From [Pasteurella] aerogenes (lineage in GTDB: Bacteria > Pseudomonadota > Gammaproteobacteria > Enterobacterales > Pasteurellaceae), in the NCBI GenBank assembly GCA_900637275.1, contig LR134362.1, positions 1,364,001 to 1,428,000 of the forward strand: a stretch of 64,000 bases of DNA. Reading direction: 5' to 3'. The stretch's first letter is position 1, and each line of letters opens with the position of its first letter. A program made the translations under genes and the position numbers. Positions 7,800 to 16,538 of the stretch are shown in pieces. Under the pieces are notes generated by a model, which was given only the letters and a program-made list of their open reading frames with translations, ran no database searches and was not told where the DNA came from.

Positions 7800-10187
7800 A
7801 TGGCTGAAAACGCAGAAAATCAATCTCAAACGCCAGAAACCACGCCGCCGACGCCAAGCAAAAAAAAGCGCTTTGGCATATTTATGGCAAAAGTCGGTTT
7901 TACCTTGGCGTGTTTTGTCGCTTTTTATGGAATTTATCTAGACGGTCAAATCCGTTCCAAAATGGATGGTCAAATTTGGCAATTGCCGGCGGAAATTTAC
8001 GCCCGCATCGACAAACTCCGTCTTGCCGATAATCTCACCTTGGAACAAACTAAACAGCGTTTACTCGCCAATGATTATCGTCAAACCACCATGATTGCCG
8101 CTCCCGGCGATTTTAAAATTGAAGACAATACCATTGTTTTGCTACGCGGCGAATTTCCGTTTCCGGAACAACCAGAAGCACAGCGTGTTTTCCGTTTGCG
8201 CTTTGAACATGACAAACTATCCGTCATTGAAGATTTGATCAACGTAAAAGCCATTGACGAGTTCCAGCTAGCGCCAAAATTGATCGGAATGTTACAATCG
8301 GAAAATGAAGAACGCTTGGCAATTTCTCTACAAAATTATCCACGTTTATTGATTGATGCCCTCTTATTGACCGAAGATCGCCGCTTTTATGAACATGATG
8401 GAATTAGTTTTCTCGGCATCGCTCGTGCGCTATGGGCAAATTTCCAAGCCGGTCATAGCGTACAAGGTGGCAGTACCTTAACGCAACAATTAGTTAAAAA
8501 CCTCTTTTTAAGCAACGAACGTACATTAACTCGTAAGGTTAACGAAGCGTTAATGGCATTATTGCTCGACTGGCGTTATGACAAAAACCGTATTTTAGAA
8601 ACCTATTTAAATGAAATTTATTTAGGGCAAAACGGTGATACACAAATTCACGGTTTTGAATTAGCAAGCCATTTCTATTTTGGGCGCTCCATTCGCGAAA
8701 TTAACTTAGAACAGATTGCCCTGCTCGTCGGCATGGTAAAAGGCCCATCCTTATATAATCCGTGGCGTAATCCGGAAAATGCGCTAGAACGTCGCAACGT
8801 GGTTTTACGCTTATTGTTGGAAAATCGTGTGATTGATAACGAATTGTACGAGATGTTAAGTAAGCGCCCACTCGGTGTACAAAAACGTGGGCAAATTAAT
8901 CGTAAATATCCCGCGTTTATCCAAACCTTACAAGCCGAACTACGCGCCCAATTCGGTGAAAATCGTGCTGAAGCCTTATCCGGCGCGCGCATTTTCTCCA
9001 CCTTGGATATTGAACAACAAAAAGCCGCGGAAAACGCTGTGGTAAATACCGTTTCCGGATTGCAATTAAAATATACCAACCCAAGCCTAGAAGCAGCGAT
9101 GGTCGTTGCGGATTATCATCAAGGTGCGATACGTGCCATCGTGGGCGGAATGCAAACCCATTTTGCAGGTTTTAACCGCGCGCTTAATGCTCGACGCCAA
9201 ATTGGTTCTTTGGTAAAACCGTCAATTTATTTGACCGCACTTTCGCATCCCGAACAATTTCGATTGAATACTCCAATCCAAAATCAACCGATTACGATTA
9301 ATGTCAAAGGTAGCCCGCCTTGGCAACCGCGCAACTACGATCGTCGTTATGGCGGCTCCGTGATGTTGATGGATGCTTTGGTGCGCTCATTGAATATTCC
9401 GACGGTCAATATCGGGATGAAGGTTGGTTTATCGGAAATTATTGAGACACAAAAAGCCATGGGTTGGGATAAAGTATCCATTCCAAAAGTGCCGGCAATG
9501 TTATTGGGATCTTATTCAATTTCACCTTACGACGTCGCGAATTTGTATCAAACCATTGCTAACCAAGGGGCACGTATTCCGTTATCCACCATTAACCATA
9601 TTAGCGATCAACGGGGAAATACTCTTTATCAACGTTCCATGGATGCAGAGCAAGTCGTGCCTGAAGAAGCAGCGTTCCAAACCCTTTATGCGATGCAGCA
9701 AGTGGTCGAGCGCGGAACTGCCCGCAGCTTGCAAAATGATTTTGCCGCGCTACGTTTGGCGGGTAAAACCGGTACCACTAACGATGCGCGTGATGCTTGG
9801 TTTGTGGGCATTGACGGTGAAAACCTCGCTACTATCTGGGTTGGGCGTGATGACAATGGCGAAACTAAATTAACCGGCGCCAGCGGTGCGTTGCAGGTTT
9901 ACCATGATTATTTACGCCGCACGTCGGCAAAAACGCTCAAACTGCATAAACCAAACGACATCAAGTGGGTGGGGATTAATCCTTACGGAAGCTGGGATTG
10001 TTCCAGTAACCGCACCATTCCAGTATGGGCAGAAAAAAATCAAGTATTTTGTCAAGCAACACCTAAGGTTAGCCCACCGGCAGTAGAAAAAACCAAAATC
10101 ACCGAACCGGTACGCCAAAGCGTATGGGATGTATTAAACGATGCACCGCAACAAGCGCCGGTAGAAGAAGCGCAGCCGGCAAATTAA
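7800..10187 (+). CDS. mrcB: Penicillin-binding protein 1b, bifunctional peptidoglycan synthase
   Basis: The 795-residue class A PBP polymerises lipid II and cross-links stem peptides at the inner membrane. A short cytoplasmic Pro/Lys-rich tail is followed by one transmembrane helix (about 26-45), a UB2H-type region (about 60-150), a GT51 glycosyltransferase domain with EDRRFYEHDG (catalytic Glu192) and GGSTLTQQLVKN, then the transpeptidase. In the transpeptidase the nucleophile is Ser470 (S-L-V-K), followed by Ser530-Leu-Asn and Lys656-Thr-Gly-Thr. The UB2H region is where LpoB acts in E. coli; no lpoB is in the window. The ATG follows AAGGT, 17 bases after yacL. Confidence 0.96.
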   Translation: MAENAENQSQTPETTPPTPSKKKRFGIFMAKVGFTLACFVAFYGIYLDGQIRSKMDGQIWQLPAEIYARIDKLRLADNLTLEQTKQRLLANDYRQTTMIAAPGDFKIEDNTIVLLRGEFPFPEQPEAQRVFRLRFEHDKLSVIEDLINVKAIDEFQLAPKLIGMLQSENEERLAISLQNYPRLLIDALLLTEDRRFYEHDGISFLGIARALWANFQAGHSVQGGSTLTQQLVKNLFLSNERTLTRKVNEALMALLLDWRYDKNRILETYLNEIYLGQNGDTQIHGFELASHFYFGRSIREINLEQIALLVGMVKGPSLYNPWRNPENALERRNVVLRLLLENRVIDNELYEMLSKRPLGVQKRGQINRKYPAFIQTLQAELRAQFGENRAEALSGARIFSTLDIEQQKAAENAVVNTVSGLQLKYTNPSLEAAMVVADYHQGAIRAIVGGMQTHFAGFNRALNARRQIGSLVKPSIYLTALSHPEQFRLNTPIQNQPITINVKGSPPWQPRNYDRRYGGSVMLMDALVRSLNIPTVNIGMKVGLSEIIETQKAMGWDKVSIPKVPAMLLGSYSISPYDVANLYQTIANQGARIPLSTINHISDQRGNTLYQRSMDAEQVVPEEAAFQTLYAMQQVVERGTARSLQNDFAALRLAGKTGTTNDARDAWFVGIDGENLATIWVGRDDNGETKLTGASGALQVYHDYLRRTSAKTLKLHKPNDIKWVGINPYGSWDCSSNRTIPVWAEKNQVFCQATPKVSPPAVEKTKITEPVRQSVWDVLNDAPQQAPVEEAQPAN

Positions 10188-10275
10188 CCAAAACAAAGAT
10201 GGAGCCAAAAAAGAAAAGTGCGGTCAATTTTATCTGCATTTTACGCAATCGCAGAAAGGCAAAATAAGGTCAGCT

Positions 10276-10303
10276 TTGTAAAAAACAGATTTTAGCTTAT
10301 ACT
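10276..10303 (+). promoter_or_regulatory. Probable sigma70 promoter of fabI
   Basis: TTGTAA (10276-10281) and TATACT (10298-10303) are separated by 16 bases, about 40 bases before the fabI ATG. An uptake signal lies further upstream at 10216. Confidence 0.5.
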
Positions 10304-10344
10304 ACGCACAACGTTTAACTCAACCGTAACAATAGGAAAAGAAA

Positions 10345-11136
10345 ATGGGTTTTTTAACAAATAAACGAATTTTAATCACAGGCTTAGCCAGCAGTCGTTC
10401 GATTGCCTACGGAATTGCCGCGGCGATGAAACGTGAAGGTGCCGAGCTTGCATTTACTTATCTCAACGACAAACTAAAACCACGCGTAGAAGAATTTGCG
10501 AAAGAATTTGGTTCAGATATTGTGTTGCCACTAGATGTTGCCACCGATGAAAGCATCAGCGAATGTTTTACTGAGTTAAGCAAACGTTGGGACAAATTTG
10601 ACGGTTTCGTACACGCTATCGCCTTTGCACCGGGTGATCAATTAGATGGTGATTATGTCAATGCAGCTACCCGCGAAGGTTATCGTATCGCTCATGACAT
10701 CAGCGCTTACAGCTTTGTTGCCATGGCGCAAGCAGCTCGCCCGATGTTAAACCCAAATTCCGGTTTATTGACCTTAACCTATTTAGGTGCAGAGCGCGCT
10801 ATTCCAAACTACAACGTTATGTGTTTGGCAAAAGCATCATTAGAAGCCGCAACACGCGTGATGGCAGCAGATCTAGGTAAAGATGGTATCCGTGTCAATG
10901 CGATTTCTGCCGGTCCAATCCGCACCTTAGCCGCTTCCGGTATCAAAAACTTCAAGAAAATGTTATCCACCTTTGAACATACCGCGCCGTTACGTCGCAC
11001 TGTGACCATTGAAGATGTAGGTAATTCTGCCGCATTCTTGTGTTCCGATTTAGCCTCCGGTGTAACCGGCGAAGTATTGCACGTGGATGCCGGTTTCAGC
11101 ATCACCGCCATGAGCGAACTTGGTGCAGACGAATAA
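10345..11136 (+). CDS. fabI: Enoyl-[acyl-carrier-protein] reductase (NADH)
   Basis: FabI reduces trans-2-enoyl-ACP in the last step of each fatty acid elongation cycle. The 263-residue protein is a short-chain dehydrogenase variant: the cofactor-binding start is [15 protein letters not shown] instead of the usual TGxxxGIG. The active-site residues Tyr146, Tyr156 and Lys163 are in [20 protein letters not shown], with the FabI-specific Y-x6-K spacing. It has its own promoter and a terminator, so it forms a single-gene unit. It is the target of triclosan-type inhibitors in related bacteria. Confidence 0.97.
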   Translation: MGFLTNKRILITGLASSRSIAYGIAAAMKREGAELAFTYLNDKLKPRVEEFAKEFGSDIVLPLDVATDESISECFTELSKRWDKFDGFVHAIAFAPGDQLDGDYVNAATREGYRIAHDISAYSFVAMAQAARPMLNPNSGLLTLTYLGAERAIPNYNVMCLAKASLEAATRVMAADLGKDGIRVNAISAGPIRTLAASGIKNFKKMLSTFEHTAPLRRTVTIEDVGNSAAFLCSDLASGVTGEVLHVDAGFSITAMSELGADE

Positions 11137-11158
11137 CCAGATTCCGATTAAATTTTAC

Positions 11159-11184
11159 GGACGCCACTAAGGCGTCCATTTTTT
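11159..11184 (+). terminator. Intrinsic terminator of fabI
   Basis: GGACGCC (11159-11165) pairs with GGCGTCC (11171-11177) around a 5-base loop, followed by ATTTTTT. The rnb start at 11201 lies only 17 bases beyond it, so rnb is probably served by read-through or by a promoter inside the fabI end. Confidence 0.85.
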
Positions 11185-11200
11185 GTTTATGGCAGTTTAT

Positions 11201-13177
11201 ATGTTTCAAAATAACCCTCTCTTAACCCAGTTAAAACAGCAAATTCGTGACAGTAAACCTCATGTGGAAGGTATTGTTAAAAGTTCGGATAAATCCTTTG
11301 GCTTTTTAGAAACGGACAAAAAAAGTTATTTCATCCCGCCGCAAGCCATGAAAAAAGTGATGCATGGCGATAAAATTCGTGCCGCCATCGAAACAGTCGG
11401 AGAAAAAGAGCAAGCGGAGCCGGAAGAATTGCTGGAACCAATGCTTACCCGTTTTATCGCCAAAGTGCGGTTTAATAAAGACCAGAAATTACAAGTGTTA
11501 GTGGATCATCCGCAGATCAATCAACCGATCGGTGCCACACAACCTAAAGCGCTTAAAGAACAATTGCAAGAAGGTGACTGGGTTGTTGCCACTTTAAAAA
11601 CCCATCCGTTACGCGACGACCGTTTTTTCTTTGCGCAAATTAACGAGTTCATTTGTCGAGCAGATGATGACTTTGCCCCTTGGTGGGTCACGCTTGCACG
11701 CCACGAGCAATCCCGTTATCCGGTACAAGGCTCGGATCAATACACCATGATCGAGACACAAACGCGCGAAAATTTGACCGCACTTAATTTCGTCACGATC
11801 GACAGCGAAACGACACAAGATATGGACGATGCCTTGTATATTCAGCCGATTGAACAAAACGGGCAACAAACCGGCTGGCAATTAGTGGTTGCCATTGCCG
11901 ATCCGACTGCCTATATTGATGTGAACTCACAAATCGAGCAAGATGCCAAACAACGCTGTTTCACTAATTATTTACCGGGATTTAATATTCCCATGCTGCC
12001 GCGTGAATTATCTGATGAACTTTGCTCACTAAAAGAAAACGAAGTTCGTCCAGCATTGGTGTGTTATATTGAAACGGATTTGCAAGGCAATATCAGCAAT
12101 AAACCTTATTTTGTCTTGGCAGAAATTCAATCTAAAGCCAAACTGGCATATTCCCAAGTTTCCGATTATCTGGAACAACAAACCGACAGCTGGCAACCGC
12201 AAAATGCCGCGATTAAACAACAAATTGACTGGCTGCATCAATTTACCTTGGCACGTGTTCAATGGCGCAAAACCCATTCTTTATTATTCAAAGAAAAACC
12301 GGATTATTCTTTCATCCTCGCAGAAGATGGAAAAGTATTGGAAATTAAAGCGGAATATCGCCGGATCGCCAATCAAATTGTGGAAGAATCCATGATTATC
12401 GCCAACATTTGTGCCGCACATTATTTAGCCGAAACCGTCAAATGCGGCATTTTCAATACCCATTCCGGTTTTGATAAAAAATATTTGGAAAATGCCCATC
12501 AATTTTTATTAAATCATCTTGCCAACGAACAAAATCAGGCAGAATTAAGCGAACGCTATGCGGTAGACAAACTTGCCACGCTCGAAGGTTATTGCCAAAT
12601 GCGTCATGATATTGAACCTTTTGATGGCGATTATTTAGAATTCCGTTTGCGCCGGTTTTTAACTTTTGCTGAATTTAAGTCAGAAATTGCACCACACTTT
12701 GGTCTCGGTTTAACCGGTTATGCAACTTGGACATCACCAATCCGAAAATACTCCGATATGGTCAATCACCGCTTGATCAAAGCCAGTTTGACACAACAAC
12801 CTGTTGAAATACCACAAGAATCAATTTTGCAACGACTACAAGAAGCTCGTCGCCAAAATCGTGCGGTAGAACGGGATATTGCCGACTGGTTATACTGTCG
12901 TTATTTAGCCACAAGCGTTGAACAAAAACCGATGTTTGATGCGGAAGTGCAGGATGTCATGCGTGGCGGTTTACGTGTGATTTTATTGGCAAATGGCGCT
13001 ACGATGTTTATTCCAGCCTCCACATTACATGACAATAAAGAAGAAATGCAAGTAAATTCAGAGGAAATTGCGTTATATATCAAAGGAGAACGTCGCTATA
13101 AAATCGGCGATATTATCCAGGTGCAATTAACAGAAGTGAAAGAAGAAACACGCAGTATCATTGGCAATATCGCGTAA
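11201..13177 (+). CDS. rnb: Exoribonuclease II
   Basis: RNase II degrades single-stranded RNA from the 3' end. I choose the ATG at 11201 (MFQNNPLLTQLKQQ), which aligns with the E. coli start; an ATG at 11189 and a TTG at 11183 are in frame but lie against the fabI terminator. This gives 658 residues. The order is two cold-shock domains, the RNB catalytic domain and an S1 domain. The Mg-binding aspartates Asp201, Asp207, Asp209 and Asp210 are in IDSETTQDMDDALYI, identical in number to E. coli. The protein is about 14 residues longer than the E. coli enzyme. It ends at a terminator at 13200. Confidence 0.95.
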   Translation: MFQNNPLLTQLKQQIRDSKPHVEGIVKSSDKSFGFLETDKKSYFIPPQAMKKVMHGDKIRAAIETVGEKEQAEPEELLEPMLTRFIAKVRFNKDQKLQVLVDHPQINQPIGATQPKALKEQLQEGDWVVATLKTHPLRDDRFFFAQINEFICRADDDFAPWWVTLARHEQSRYPVQGSDQYTMIETQTRENLTALNFVTIDSETTQDMDDALYIQPIEQNGQQTGWQLVVAIADPTAYIDVNSQIEQDAKQRCFTNYLPGFNIPMLPRELSDELCSLKENEVRPALVCYIETDLQGNISNKPYFVLAEIQSKAKLAYSQVSDYLEQQTDSWQPQNAAIKQQIDWLHQFTLARVQWRKTHSLLFKEKPDYSFILAEDGKVLEIKAEYRRIANQIVEESMIIANICAAHYLAETVKCGIFNTHSGFDKKYLENAHQFLLNHLANEQNQAELSERYAVDKLATLEGYCQMRHDIEPFDGDYLEFRLRRFLTFAEFKSEIAPHFGLGLTGYATWTSPIRKYSDMVNHRLIKASLTQQPVEIPQESILQRLQEARRQNRAVERDIADWLYCRYLATSVEQKPMFDAEVQDVMRGGLRVILLANGATMFIPASTLHDNKEEMQVNSEEIALYIKGERRYKIGDIIQVQLTEVKEETRSIIGNIA

Positions 13178-13199
13178 ATTTTCACCGCACTTTACTGAC

Positions 13200-13227
13200 G
13201 AGACAGCCAAAAGCTGTCTCTTTTTTT
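13200..13227 (+). terminator. Intrinsic terminator of rnb
   Basis: GAGACAGC (13200-13207) pairs with GCTGTCTC (13213-13220) over a 5-base loop, directly followed by seven T. Confidence 0.9.
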
Positions 13228-13275
13228 AAGGGGATATGTTACTATGGTTCCATGATCATCAATTTGGAAATCCCT

Positions 13276-14031
13276 ATGAATAATTTACAACTGGAACAAA
13301 TTCTTAATCAAAAACTCAACAGCCAAGCCATTTCCGATTATGCACCAAACGGGTTGCAAATCGAAGGAAAAGCAGAAATCAAAAAAATCATTACCGGCGT
13401 CACCGCCAGCCAAGCCTTAATTGATTATGCGGTTAGCCAACAAGCGGATGCGATTTTAGTACATCACGGTTATTTTTGGAAAAGCGAATCCCCTTGCTTA
13501 CGTGGGATGAAAGGCAAAAGAATCAAAACGTTATTAACCAACGATATAAATTTATACGCCTACCATCTCCCTTTAGATGTTCATCCAGAGTTAGGAAATA
13601 ACGCCCAATTGGCGCAACGCTTAGGCGCACAGAATTTGCAGCCATTGGAAAATAACGCTTTCAGCATTCCGCTTTCCGCTACCTTCGATCCGCCGCTCAC
13701 CGCCGAACAACTGCGCCTTAAAATTGAACAATCTTTAAAGCGAAGCCCGTTAATTTGCAGCGAAAATGCACCGCACTTTATCCGCACTATCGGTATTTGC
13801 ACCGGCGGCGGACAAAGCTATATTGATCTCGCTGCCGCCAAAGGATTAGACGCATTTATCACGGGAGAAGTGTCCGAACAAACTATCCACTCGGCACGGG
13901 AGCAAGGAATTCACTTCTTCGCCGCCGGTCATCATGCTACCGAACGCTACGGCGTCCAAGCCCTCGGCGAGTGGCTCGCGAAAACCTACGAACTGGACGT
14001 TGAATTTAAGGATATTGACAACCCGGCATAG
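13276..14031 (+). CDS. Nif3-like dinuclear metal centre protein (YbgI family)
   Basis: The protein has 251 residues counted from the ATG at 13276 (MNNLQLEQILNQKLNS), which aligns with E. coli YbgI; a start at 13252 would add eight residues. Metal-ligand motifs of the Nif3/YbgI toroid are present: VHHGYFWK, HLPLDVHPELGNN and, near the end, AAGHHATERYGVQALGEWL. The biochemical function is unsettled. The family has been annotated as GTP cyclohydrolase I type 2 homologue, and in E. coli it has been linked to radiation resistance. It stands between the terminators of rnb and its own at 14065. Confidence 0.9.
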   Translation: MNNLQLEQILNQKLNSQAISDYAPNGLQIEGKAEIKKIITGVTASQALIDYAVSQQADAILVHHGYFWKSESPCLRGMKGKRIKTLLTNDINLYAYHLPLDVHPELGNNAQLAQRLGAQNLQPLENNAFSIPLSATFDPPLTAEQLRLKIEQSLKRSPLICSENAPHFIRTIGICTGGGQSYIDLAAAKGLDAFITGEVSEQTIHSAREQGIHFFAAGHHATERYGVQALGEWLAKTYELDVEFKDIDNPA

Positions 14032-14064
14032 ATAAAATGTAGAGATAGACTACACATATTCATC

Positions 14065-14097
14065 TAGGACGCCAAATAAAGGCGTCCTATTCTTTTT
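14065..14097 (+). terminator. Intrinsic terminator of the YbgI-family gene
   Basis: TAGGACGCC (14065-14073) pairs with GGCGTCCTA (14081-14089) around a 7-base loop, followed by TTCTTTTT. The rest of the gap up to nagA (14204) holds only an uptake signal at 14144. Confidence 0.85.
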
Positions 14098-14203
14098 CGT
14101 TGTCTCACAATGCAGCACATTTCTAAAAATTCATAAAAAAATCACCGCACTTTTACTGTTAATTCTCATCAATGCATGGGAAATAGGAAAAGTGATGTTC
14201 AAA

Positions 14204-15343
14204 TCAGCAACGATATTGCCATTGCCCATTGACAATGGTTCCTAACACCTTAAATTCATTATTAAAAATGGTTAAATTTGCAATTTTTCCGGCAGCGATT
14301 GAACCTAAATGATCGTCCACCTGAATCGCTTTCGCCGGATAATAATTCGCCATGCGTAAGGCTTCATCCAGTGGGATACCGACATGTTTTACCGCATTTT
14401 CGATAGATTTAATCATGGTTACCGAGGAGCCGCCAATGGTTCCATTTTCGTCATAGCATTTCCCATCGCGCACATAGACTTTTTTACCAACAAAATAGAA
14501 AGACTCAATGTCAGCGCCGGCAGCAGCGGTCGCATCAGTCACAATACATAATTTATCACCTTTAATTTTTTTATCGATTTTGATATTGGCGAAATCCACA
14601 TGTAACCCATCAATGATAATACCACTATAAATATCACTATCCAACACTGCGCCAACCACACCCAATTCGCGCCCAGAGCTTATCGGCGACATAGCATTAT
14701 GCAAATGTGTAGCAAAACGTATCCCTTGATCAATCGCCGCTTTGGCTTGCGCGTAGCTGGCGTTGGAATGCCCCAAAGATACCACAATGCCTTTTTGCAC
14801 AAATTCGGCGATAAAGTCGGCAGTCGGATTTTCTGCCGCCAGCGTTAATTTGGTAATGACATCAGCATTTTCGCATAAAAATGCTTTCATCTCCGGAGAA
14901 ATAGTGCGGATATATTCCGCGCGATGCACCCCTTTTTTCTCGACACTTAAATAAGGGCCTTCCAAATGTAATCCTAAAGCCTGATTTTGATATTTTGCTA
15001 AATAATTTCGCATAATTGTGACCGCACTTTTCATTTCCTCATCCGGTGCAGTAATAAAAGTCGGTAGAAAACTGGTAGTACCTGATTTCAAATTTGTGGC
15101 TTGCATAATTTCCAATGTTTCCACGCTAGTTTGCTCGTTGAACATCACTCCACCACAACCATTAAGTTGCAAATCAATAAATCCGGCTGTTAAATTATTT
15201 CCTTTTAAATCAATACAGTGAATATTTTCATCCAATTGTTCTTGTGGAATAACTGCTACAACAATATCATTATCAACGAGTACAGCATATCCGTATAAAA
15301 TTTCTTTTGCTGTATAAATTACAGCATTGGTTAATGCATACAT
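14204..15343 (-). CDS. nagA: N-acetylglucosamine-6-phosphate deacetylase
   Basis: NagA converts GlcNAc-6-phosphate to glucosamine-6-phosphate. The 379-residue amidohydrolase shows GLHLEGPYLS (metal ligand Glu128), VSLGHSNASYAQAKAAID, FATHLHNAMSP and LCIVTDATAAAG, the ordered His/Asp/Glu motifs of the family. It lies 15 bases downstream of nagB and is surely co-transcribed with it. The pathway product feeds fructose-6-phosphate, or UDP-GlcNAc for the cell wall. In H. influenzae, as I recall, nagBA lies in the sialic acid cluster; here no nan genes accompany it. Confidence 0.96.
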   Translation of the reverse strand: MYALTNAVIYTAKEILYGYAVLVDNDIVVAVIPQEQLDENIHCIDLKGNNLTAGFIDLQLNGCGGVMFNEQTSVETLEIMQATNLKSGTTSFLPTFITAPDEEMKSAVTIMRNYLAKYQNQALGLHLEGPYLSVEKKGVHRAEYIRTISPEMKAFLCENADVITKLTLAAENPTADFIAEFVQKGIVVSLGHSNASYAQAKAAIDQGIRFATHLHNAMSPISSGRELGVVGAVLDSDIYSGIIIDGLHVDFANIKIDKKIKGDKLCIVTDATAAAGADIESFYFVGKKVYVRDGKCYDENGTIGGSSVTMIKSIENAVKHVGIPLDEALRMANYYPAKAIQVDDHLGSIAAGKIANLTIFNNEFKVLGTIVNGQWQYRC

Positions 15344-15358
15344 ATTCTTTTTCTCTCG

Positions 15359-16162
15359 TTAAATTACACTATGAATGGCTCTTGACTCTAATTCAGTAAA
15401 ATACTTAACGGTTTTCACCTTCAATTCTTGTGTCGCCGCTTCATCGCAGACCACTAGGGCATGACGATGTAACTGCAATGCACTTACTGTCCACAAATGA
15501 TTCACGTTTCCTTCAACACAGGCTTGCAAAGCCAATGCTTTATTATAACCAGTCACCAGTAACATCACTTCTTCTGCGTCTAATAAAGTCGCAACACCGA
15601 TAGTCAATGCATATTTCGGCACTTTTGTTACATCATTATCAAAAAAACGAGAATTAGCGAGCAAGGTGTCTTCCGTTAACGTTTTAATACGAGTACGCGA
15701 AGCAAGGGATGAAGCTGGCTCATTAAAAGCAATATGTCCATCAACACCAACCCCGCCCATAAATAGATGAATTTTACCGTAAGATTTGATTTTTTCTTCA
15801 TAACGGCGACATTCCGCATCATGATCATGAGTATTTCCGTCTAAAATATTGATATTTTTTTCTTGAATATCAATATGATCAAAAAAGTTTTTATACATAA
15901 ACGTATGATAACTTTGTGGATGATCCTTTGGTAATCCGACATATTCGTCCATATTAAACGTAACAACATTTTTAAAACTGACTTCACCGGCTTGATATAA
16001 TTTAATCAACTCTCTATATGTCGCTAATGGTGTTCCTCCTGTCGGTAGCCCCAATACAAAAGGGTTCGCCTCTGTGGGCGAAAATTGATTTATCCGTTCC
16101 GCAATATGACGTGCCGCCCATTGACTAACTTGCTGTGAATTTTTTAATGGAATTAAACGCAT
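15359..16162 (-). CDS. nagB: Glucosamine-6-phosphate deaminase
   Basis: NagB isomerises and deaminates glucosamine-6-phosphate to fructose-6-phosphate and ammonia. I place the start at the ATG at 16162 ([11 protein letters not shown]), which has a near-perfect Shine-Dalgarno AGGAGGT at 16168-16174 and aligns with the E. coli start; the frame is open 20 codons further upstream through low-complexity AT-rich sequence. The protein is 267 residues with Asp72 in TFNMDEYVG, and Asp141, His143 and Glu148 in [14 protein letters not shown], all at E. coli numbering. It is first in the nagBA operon, behind a candidate NagC operator. Confidence 0.96.
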   Translation of the reverse strand: MRLIPLKNSQQVSQWAARHIAERINQFSPTEANPFVLGLPTGGTPLATYRELIKLYQAGEVSFKNVVTFNMDEYVGLPKDHPQSYHTFMYKNFFDHIDIQEKNINILDGNTHDHDAECRRYEEKIKSYGKIHLFMGGVGVDGHIAFNEPASSLASRTRIKTLTEDTLLANSRFFDNDVTKVPKYALTIGVATLLDAEEVMLLVTGYNKALALQACVEGNVNHLWTVSALQLHRHALVVCDEAATQELKVKTVKYFTELESRAIHSVI

Positions 16163-16193
16163 AATTAACCTCCTGTTATAATAAATATCATCA

Positions 16194-16214
16194 TTATTTT
16201 GCATTATAAAATAA
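16194..16214 (-). promoter_or_regulatory. Candidate NagC operator upstream of nagB
   Basis: A perfect inverted repeat TTATTTT-N7-AAAATAA (16194-16200 and 16208-16214) lies about 32 bases before the nagB ATG and covers the likely -10 box. AT-rich repeats with TTATTTT/AAAATAA-type arms resemble operators of the NagC/Mlc family, and a nagC gene is present at 31348-32571. The core between the arms (GCATTAT) lacks the central CG pair usual in E. coli NagC sites, so the assignment is tentative. Confidence 0.45.
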
Positions 16215-16232
16215 CATAACATATTTAGCGAA
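16203..16232 (-). promoter_or_regulatory. Probable nagB promoter
   Basis: On the minus strand a perfect TATAAT (16203-16208) is preceded by TTCGCT (16227-16232) with an 18-base spacer. The -10 is buried in the inverted repeat at 16194-16214, as expected for a repressed promoter. Confidence 0.5.
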
Positions 16233-16494
16233 TATTTTCTATAAAAAACAACTATAACTTGTTGATAAAAAAGAAATTACCATAACTTAATTTTAAATAT
16301 TAAATAAGTTTAAATTTAATTATCAATAAGTTAAAAAAATGAATTTAAATAAAGAAATACTTTTTATTAATTAATGAATAAAAAAATCTATTTTGAGAAG
16401 AAATGGAACTATTCAACTTTAAAAAAATAAAGATTTTACAGAAAAATGAAAAAGTTAAACGCTAAGAACTTAATAAATGGCGATAAAATTGAAG
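16233..16494. other. AT-rich intergenic stretch between nagB and cysI
   Basis: This stretch is very rich in A and T, with poly-A and TTAATTAATG-like runs and no credible reading frame. It probably holds further upstream control sequence for nagB (A-tracts). I see no other clear element in it. Confidence 0.6.
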
Positions 16495-16530
16495 AAAGAA
16501 AAAATGCCATTGAGCATTAACTCAATGGCA
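16495..16530 (-). terminator. Intrinsic terminator of the cys operon
   Basis: TGCCATTGAG (16505-16514) and CTCAATGGCA (16521-16530) form a perfect 10-base-pair stem with a 6-base loop. In minus-strand RNA it is followed by a U-rich tract (plus-strand AAGAAAGAAAAAA just left of the stem). It lies 8 bases beyond the cysI stop. Confidence 0.9.
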
Positions 16531-16538
16531 CGGTTTGT

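Noticed and set aside
8675..9079. A 134-codon minus-strand reading frame inside mrcB
   Set aside because: It is a shadow of the conserved PBP1b coding sequence and lacks a ribosome site.
9424..9873. A 149-codon plus-strand reading frame in another frame of mrcB
   Set aside because: It overlaps the transpeptidase domain fully; its sequence has no recognisable fold.
16223..16494. Possible small genes or a regulatory RNA in the AT-rich gap upstream of nagB
   Set aside because: I found no start codon with a ribosome site, no stable hairpin other than the cysI terminator, and no promoter-terminator pair on one strand.
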